From: Pigoraptor vietnamica
Taxonomy: Eukaryota; Opisthokonta; Filasterea
Length of the DNA stretch: 26,990 nt
Reading direction: 5' to 3'
Assembly (NCBI GenBank): GCA_943704525.1
Contig: CALSCQ010002477.1
Coordinates: forward strand, 1-26,990
A program made the position numbers and the translations under genes. Of the stretch, positions 21,701 through 26,990 are shown piece by piece (within the stretch, counting starts at the first letter, position 1; every line of letters begins with the position of its first letter). The notes below the pieces were generated by a model. It searched no databases and was not told where the DNA came from. It saw nothing but the letters and a program-made list of their open reading frames with translations.

Positions 21701-24021
21701 GCAAACGCACGACATTGCCTTACAGATGCATACAGCCAACACACGTGCTCCGCGCGCCATCAAAGCCGAAAAAATATACCCTCGTCAATCCCGATAAAGT
21801 CGCTCGTGACCAGCGGCGGCACGGACTTCGGCGCATTCGGGCCGCTCTGAAACGGCCGCCCGCTGTAAACGTCGCTGTCGGCGTCCATCACCGCAATGGG
21901 GCTGGGGATTTGGTTCGGGTCGATGCGGTTGGCCGACTTGCGCGGCATCTGCTGTTGCTGCGCGCCGGGTCCCTGCATCCCCGGTCCCATGCCGGGCTGC
22001 ATGGGGCCCTGAGGTCCGCCCGCCATCGGAGGCGCAGCGCCGGCCATCGAAAACGCCTGCTGCGCCTGCGGTGCCGCGCCAAACGGAACGGCGCCGGGGG
22101 GCGCGTGAGCGGGGGGAACGCCGCCGGGCGGGGCGCCGGCCATTCCGCCGTAGAACTGCTGGTGCTGCGCAGGCGGATACCCATGCGGCTGGTGCGGGCT
22201 GGGCTGCTGAGCGGCGGGAGCGCCGTACGCGCCGTAAGGGGCGCCGGGCTGTCCGGGCTGTCCGACGGGCTGTCCGGGATGTTGCGGCTGCTGCACGTGC
22301 GCCTGCGAGGGATCGGGGAACGCACCGGGCGCACCGCCGACGGCAGGGGCGGGGGACGACTCGCCGTATTTGGGGTACATTCGACGCTTCGATGCAGCAG
22401 CCGCGCCGGCCGCGCCACCCTACGAAACAGAAAAACGGTTGAGTCAGCCATCAGGACACAGGTCGACGTGAAAAAAAAAAAAACGGATACAGAAGTCCCT
22501 CGAACAATAGCCAACACCCACGACTGCGCGCCCACTCACCGCCGGCGGCTGCTGACCAAACGACTGCGGGCTCGCGGCGGCGGGAGGGCCAGCGTGCGGC
22601 TGCTGCAGCGACATGCCGTCTAGAGAAATGCCGTTGGGATCGGCGCCCCAGGCCGCCTGCTGCGGCGCGGGCGGCTGCGCAGGGGGCTGCATCTGTGGCT
22701 GCGGCGGCGCTGTCTGCGGACCGCGAGGGGGCTGCGCGACGTTCGCGTGCGGTGCCCCAAACGGCTGACCAGGGGCGGGGCCATTCGCTGCCGGGTGCGA
22801 CGCAGTGGGAGGGGCCGCGCCAAACGGCGCTCCCTGCGGAGGCGACGGGTGCGCCGGATGCTGCGGGGGAGGAGCGCCGGGGGCTGAAGAAGGGGGCTTC
22901 GCGCCGTACTGGCCGGCGGCCGCATGGGGCGGAGGGAAGGCGCCCTGCGCGCCCGCGGCAGGCGGAAACTGTCCAGCATTCGCGCCATGCGGCGGGAAGT
23001 GCTGCCCCGGGCCGTCCTGCTGCGCATGCGCCGCAAACGGCGGTCCCTGAGGGGGCGCACCACCCGGGGGCCTAGGGTGCGACTGTCCGGATGGGGGCTG
23101 TTGAGACGGCGGCGGTCCGCCAGCGCTGGGAGGACCGGGATGGAAGGGCGCCGCCGCGGCTTGGGGCGGCTGGCCAAAGGGCGCGCCGCCCGCCGGCTGT
23201 TGCGGGTGCTGCGTGCCAGGCGCCGCAAAGGGATTCGGGGCGCCGACGTGGCCGGGCGCATCGTTAAGGAAGGGGTTCGTCGACGGTGCCGCGGCAGACG
23301 CAGGCGGACCCGACGGACGCGGCGCTCCGGAGGGTGGCTGTGCGTGGGGCGGGGCATGCTGGGGCTGTGCGTGTGGCGGCGCGTGCTGGGGCGGCTGTGC
23401 CGGGTGCTGCTGCGCGGGGAATGGCGCGTGTGGTGCGCCCGACTGCACGTGCGACGGCGGAGGTCCGCCAGGCGGCGCACCCGTTGGACGCGGAGGACCC
23501 CCTTGCGGAGGACCGTACGGTCCAGGCGCCTGCTGCGCGGGAGGTGCGCCACCCCACGGCTGCTGCTGCTGCTGCTGCGGCGGCGGCCTCACGTCCGTCG
23601 GAAGGCCCAGAGCAGATGGCGGCGCATGCGACGTGTGCTGCGGGTGCACCGGGGGCGCCTGCTGGCCACCGGGCGCAAAGTGCTGTGGCGGCTGCTGCGG
23701 CCGCTGTCCCTGAGGCGGGGCGCCATACGACGACGGCGGCGGTGCCTGTGCGTGTGACGGGGGAGCTGCGCCGTACGGCCCCTGCGGAGGCGCGCCGTGC
23801 TGCATCTGGGGCTGCGGTGGGAACGCGCCTCCCTGGGGCGGCTGCGCATACGGCGCTTGCCCCGTCACCGGCGGCTGCGACTGCGGGGGGCCATACTGAC
23901 CCGTCGGCGCGTAACCGCCCTGCGCGGCAACGCCCGGCGGGGGACCATACGATTGGGGGGCATAAGGTCGCGGCGGGCCTTGAGTGCCGGTTGGCGCGCC
24001 GTACCCCGGCTGTTGCTGCAT
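16606..24021 (-). CDS. SEC24: COPII coat cargo-adaptor subunit Sec24
   Basis: Eighteen exons: 24021-22540, 22419-21780, 21618-21491, 21306-21168, 20903-20800, 20687-20478, 20263-20166, 19994-19889, 19549-19421, 19190-19091, 18956-18807, 18666-18521, 18376-18238, 17990-17872, 17762-17687, 17543-17346, 17185-17082, 16842-16606. Phases match throughout (1,434 aa; introns 109-339 nt). Sec24 pairs with Sec23 and selects cargo for ER-to-Golgi vesicles. Residues 1 to about 690 are Pro/Gln/Gly/Ala-rich, much longer than in most Sec24 proteins, with a six-Gln run and two NPF motifs near 249 and 263. Then come [13 protein letters not shown], the zinc ribbon (C766, C769, C788, C791), the vWA-like trunk ([11 protein letters not shown]), beta-sandwich, helical domain, gelsolin-like domain ([11 protein letters not shown]) and the conserved C-terminus ([17 protein letters not shown]). 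The ATG at 24021 opens [10 protein letters not shown]; no better start lies upstream in frame. Confidence 0.97.
18037..18160. repeat. TG-rich simple repeat in SEC24 intron 13
   Basis: An impure TG/TGCG repeat on the plus strand within the intron at 17991-18237. The SEC24 transcript carries the CA form, the complement of what lies in the preceding intron 12. Confidence 0.9.
18432..18483. repeat. Alternating purine-pyrimidine tract in SEC24 intron 12
   Basis: Fifty-two bases of strictly alternating AC and GC steps without a break, including two (CG)n blocks, within the intron at 18377-18520. Such (CA/CG) mixtures are the classic sequence able to adopt left-handed Z-DNA under negative supercoiling. 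Confidence 0.95.
18680..18726. repeat. CA microsatellite in SEC24 intron 11
   Basis: About 47 bases of (AC)n with one CGC interruption, inside the intron at 18667-18806. It lies close to the acceptor-proximal side of exon 12 on the minus-strand transcript's donor-to-acceptor order, where it reads as (UG)n. Confidence 0.95.
21371..21465. repeat. CA-rich simple repeat in SEC24 intron 3
   Basis: An impure CA/CGCA tract ending in a purer (CA)n run, within the intron at 21307-21490. The transcript carries the UG form. Confidence 0.9.
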
Positions 24022-24827
24022 CGGTTCACGTGACGCACGCGCCTGGCACAAGTGTGGGGCGGTGTCGCTAACGAAGTAGGCAGAGAAAGTATGTCAGAGA
24101 GGGAGAGAAACAAATGTGATGGTGACCCCGACGACAAATCAAGACACACCATCGTGTGTGACGTATGTCTCGGACGCACGCATACCGCACAGGCAACGCA
24201 ACCCACCAACGCAGCACCGGGAAGGGTCCCTCGTGGAGACCAAAAGACTAGTGGCAATGGAGGAGATGGCGGATGGACGGAGTGACGACGCAACACAAGC
24301 CCACGCGGCAACGTCAAACCGCGAGGGGGATGAGCACAATAAAATCTATACGACGGGCTCCTTTCAAGTTTGAACGTCTCGATCTGACTTGCACGCTCGC
24401 CGAAACACACGAGTGCGGGGAGGCGCGCACACACGCACACGCACGCGCACACGAGAGCACACAAACAGCTGTGTGGGCACTGCCAACGCGGCACACTGGG
24501 GAAGCCGAATTCACGAACACACATTTGCCGAAAGCTCGGTTATTTATTATCACGTGCGAGTGGCACGTGACCTGTCGTCTGGACGGTTGGGTCGCAAGGC
24601 TTTTTTTCGTTGTGCGCTCGGTTTTACCGCCGTTACCGTCTTTGAGCACTACCGTTGCTCGCGGCGGCGCTTTGAGCCCCTAGAACTAATGCCGCATTGC
24701 TCGTTGCCCTTTCTTTGTTTTCGGCACTAGGGCCGGCACTTGAGAGAGATGCACTCGCGAGAGATGCGCACGTGAGGGAGAGCGATCGACAAGGTCCCTT
24801 TGCTTTGGAGCGATCGCTAGCTGAAAC
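24022..24827. promoter_or_regulatory. Divergent promoter region between SEC24 and the epimerase gene
   Basis: These 806 bases separate two divergent genes. TCACGTGA lies at 24026-24033, only 4 bases before the SEC24 start codon. Two further CACGTG sites lie 7 bases apart at 24551-24556 and 24564-24569, about 270 bases before the epimerase start. A CA/CG-rich run occupies 24423-24465. Near the epimerase start are the doubled units GAGAGATGC (about 24742-24765) and GAGCGATCG (24781 and 24809 region). No TATA box is convincing. No coding evidence was found on either strand. Confidence 0.5.
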
Positions 24828-26642
24828 ATGGCGATTCGACGGCCCATCTTCCTGATTGCCGTCGGCGCCGTCGGATTCTGTCTCGTGTTGCTTGTGCTCT
24901 CTCGCTCGTCGTCAACGGTCGCCGCTGGAGATGCGCAGTACGACACGCGCTCGCTAATTGGTCGTCTCGCTGCAGAGTGGAGCGTCGCGTCGGCACGTGA
25001 CGGCATAACGAGGCCTTCAGCGCTCTCGAACAACGCGGTGCCTGGCGATGTGCCTCTGCCGCCAATGGCCAGACAACTAAGCGCGCCCTCGTTGGGTGAT
25101 GCTGTGCGGCGCTATGCGGATTCGCCCCTCCCGACCGTCGCCGTGTTTCTCGGCACTCGTCCAGAGGCGATCAAGCTCGCGCCGCTCGTGGCGGAAATGC
25201 TTGCGCCGCACAACGCGGCCGTCTACAACACGGCGGTCGTGAGCACGGGCCAGCACCGCGAGATGCTTCAGCAAATGTTCGACAGCTTTCAACTGAGCGT
25301 CGACGTCGAGCTCTCGCTGATGGTACCGGACCAAACGCCCGCGGACCTCATGGCGCGCGCGCTCTCCGTCGTGTCGCAGGTGCTCGCGGAAATGCGCCCC
25401 GCGCTGGTGCTCGTGCAAGGAGACACGGCGACTGCGCTCGTGTGCGCGATGGCGGCGTTCTTCCTCCGCATCCCCGTCGGCCATGTGGAGGCCGGCCTGC
25501 GCTCGTTCGACATGGACAACCCCTTTCCGGAGGAATTCTGTCGGCGCGCGATCGACGTCCTCGCCGCGTTCCACTTTGCACCCACGGAGTACGCCGCCGA
25601 GGCGCTGCGCCGCGAGAACATTTGCGGGCGGGAGATTCACGTGACCGGCAACACGGGCGTGGACGCCATTCTGCACGCGCTCTCGAAACCCATGCCGCCC
25701 GCTGCGAGGGGGATCGTCGACCGAATAGGGCGCGTGGATGGCGGCGTCGTCATGCTCGTGACGAGCCACCGAAGAGAGAACCTCGGGGCGCCCCTCGCAA
25801 GCATTTGCCGCGCCGTGCGCCGCATCGTTCAGGAGAACGCGAAGGTGTCGGTCGTGTTTCCCGTCCACCTCAATCCGAACGTGCGCAAGGTGGTGCACTC
25901 TCTGCTCCGTGGGGTCGAGCGAGTTTTGCTGCTGGACCCCCTCCCCTACGACGTCCTGCCTTACGTCATGCAGCACGCTGACGTCGTGATGACGGACAGC
26001 GGGGGCATACAGGAGGAGGCCGTCTCTATTGGCAAGCCCGTGATACTGCTCCGGCGCACGACGGAGCGGCCCGAGGGCGTGTTTGTGGGCACCGTGCGGA
26101 TATCGGGCACGGACGAGAACGAGCTGCTCGAGCGCACGCGGGGAGCCATTACGCGCATCGCGGAAATCCGCCGCACTCTCCAGGCGGCCAAGGTGTTTGG
26201 CCACGGCAACGCGTCGCAGATAACCGCCAACATCGTGCGTGGGTTTCTGCAGCGGCCTCCGGAGGATCGCGCGCGCGTGGTCGAGGGGTGCACGGAGGAG
26301 AAGCAGAACTCGATCGCGAGGGCCGTGTTTGGGTACGACGCGCTGCGGCAGAGCACAGGTGCGGGTGACTGGGGCGCCGACAAGGACCAAAAACCCGCTG
26401 CGGCCGAGAATGCGCACGGAACCTCTGTGGACGATGCCGAGAATGGCGAGAAGGTCGTCCGCGGCGCGCCAGACGCGAACGGTGGCTTGGATGCGTCCGC
26501 GGTGCCGCGAAAAGCGCCGTGGGGTGTGGGTGTGTCGAAGCCCGACACAGGCGGGTGGCAAGCGGGGAAGAGCGGTGCCAGCCTCATCAACAGCGACGAT
26601 GACGGAGAGTTGTCGGCCGTGGCAAACATGGGGGACGTGTAG
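24828..26642 (+). CDS. Membrane-anchored UDP-N-acetylglucosamine 2-epimerase, bacterial non-hydrolysing type
   Basis: A single exon of 604 codons plus stop. The family (WecB/MnaA) interconverts UDP-GlcNAc and UDP-ManNAc; bacterial enzymes have about 375 residues. The catalytic core (about 105-470) has GTRPEAIKLAPLV, STGQHREML, VQGDTATA, GHVEAGLRSFD, NPFPEE, GNTGVDAI, TSHRRENLG, PVHLNPNVRK and DSGGIQEEA. The acidic residues and the His of the active site are therefore kept. Where bacterial enzymes usually read PEExNR this one reads PEEFCRR. An added N-terminus holds a type II signal anchor (about residues 7-25, FLIAVGAVGFCLVLLVL) and a stem of about 75 residues, the plan of a Golgi or ER enzyme facing the lumen. 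An added C-terminus of about 130 residues is disordered. It has no intron, unlike its neighbours, and could stem from an old bacterial transfer. Confidence 0.93.
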   Translation: MAIRRPIFLIAVGAVGFCLVLLVLSRSSSTVAAGDAQYDTRSLIGRLAAEWSVASARDGITRPSALSNNAVPGDVPLPPMARQLSAPSLGDAVRRYADSPLPTVAVFLGTRPEAIKLAPLVAEMLAPHNAAVYNTAVVSTGQHREMLQQMFDSFQLSVDVELSLMVPDQTPADLMARALSVVSQVLAEMRPALVLVQGDTATALVCAMAAFFLRIPVGHVEAGLRSFDMDNPFPEEFCRRAIDVLAAFHFAPTEYAAEALRRENICGREIHVTGNTGVDAILHALSKPMPPAARGIVDRIGRVDGGVVMLVTSHRRENLGAPLASICRAVRRIVQENAKVSVVFPVHLNPNVRKVVHSLLRGVERVLLLDPLPYDVLPYVMQHADVVMTDSGGIQEEAVSIGKPVILLRRTTERPEGVFVGTVRISGTDENELLERTRGAITRIAEIRRTLQAAKVFGHGNASQITANIVRGFLQRPPEDRARVVEGCTEEKQNSIARAVFGYDALRQSTGAGDWGADKDQKPAAAENAHGTSVDDAENGEKVVRGAPDANGGLDASAVPRKAPWGVGVSKPDTGGWQAGKSGASLINSDDDGELSAVANMGDV

Positions 26643-26990
26643 TCTCGCCCACAGCGCACTTGCAGTCCGTGCGACGTGTGTCGGCGGGCAGTCATTTGCG
26701 GCCTTGCTTAATATGAGGATGGGTGTTGCTGCGACTATGCGCGGCTGTTTCTAAGTTATTCGGCGACGCGCTGCGTGCGTTGTGTTCGCTGATAAATAAC
26801 AGGCGCGTCTGTTAAGGCCCGCAGTGTGCTCCTGAAGCCACACACTGTTGGGCACGTGCAGGGACACTCTCGGTATCCTGCTAATAGACACTACCAAGGT
26901 CCAAGGTAGCCCTCGACGACAACAATCCCAAACGGCCTCGCAATTACCAGGTCCAATGCAACACACGTAAACCCCCCTCCCCCCCGATCG
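26643..26990. other. 3' flank of the epimerase gene, no gene seen
   Basis: No ORF with coding character, tRNA or repeat family is apparent. An inverted repeat CAGTGTG/CACACTG surrounds about 26823-26848, a CACGTG lies near 26854 and a GGTCCAAGGT doublet near 26898. GATAAATAAC near 26791 is the closest thing to a polyadenylation signal. Confidence 0.4.

Noticed and set aside
22924-23757. An Arg-rich open frame on the plus strand opposite the SEC24 N-terminus
   Set aside because: It mirrors the Pro/Gln/Gly-rich coding repeats of SEC24; no start context, domain or intron signals support it.
25077-26561. A 494-codon open frame on the minus strand
   Set aside because: It is antisense to the epimerase core and has the His/Arg-rich composition of a complementary-frame artefact, with no motif.
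26643-26990. The inverted repeat near 26823-26848 considered as a tRNA or terminator stem
   Set aside because: The 7-bp stem has no cloverleaf context or run of T; it is likely chance.

Overview
The window is nuclear DNA of a GC-rich, intron-rich unicellular eukaryote. Five genes are read completely or almost completely and a sixth runs off the left edge. I resolve 31 introns, all GT-AG, and 26 of them begin GTG. There is no rRNA, tRNA, CRISPR array, virus relic or intact mobile element that I can see. The gene set (a REJ/Calx-beta receptor of polycystin-1 type, a Par6 orthologue with PB1, semi-CRIB and PDZ, Sec24, Trm5) fits a free-living protist on or near the animal side of the tree, such as a unicellular holozoan or an apusomonad-like lineage. 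That placement is an inference; I cannot name the species.

Layout from left to right. (1) 64-7176, minus: the N-terminal 2.1 kilo-residues of a secreted or membrane REJ-domain protein. Its apparent stop at 64-66 overlaps a good splice donor, so the gene probably continues outside the window. (2) 7177-8186: a gene-poor, less GC-rich spacer with two decayed tandem copies of the 3' end of the next gene. (3) 8187-11351, minus: a six-exon gene with an unrecognised N-terminus, a cystatin-like domain and four EF hands. (4) 11654-13934, minus: a six-exon Par6 orthologue. (5) 13935-14396: a shared, divergent promoter region. (6) 14397-16237, plus: TRM5, with an in-frame second start that suggests dual mitochondrial and cytosolic/nuclear products. 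(7) 16238-16605: a convergent 3' spacer with a small triplicated repeat. (8) 16606-24021, minus: SEC24 with 18 exons. (9) 24022-24827: a second divergent promoter region. (10) 24828-26642, plus: an intronless bacterial-type UDP-GlcNAc 2-epimerase with a membrane anchor. (11) 26643-26990: 3' flank.

The genes do not form an operon-like pathway; they are ordinary neighbours. Sec24 and the membrane-anchored epimerase share a divergent promoter and both act in the secretory route. Par6 and Trm5 share another. An 8-bp palindrome, TCACGTGA, occurs seven times, three of them just upstream of genes, and may be a common promoter element. The items most worth a second look are the Par6 orthologue, the polycystin-like receptor built from symmetrical Calx-beta exons, the cystatin/EF-hand fusion with decayed copies of its 3' end, and the membrane-anchored non-hydrolysing epimerase.
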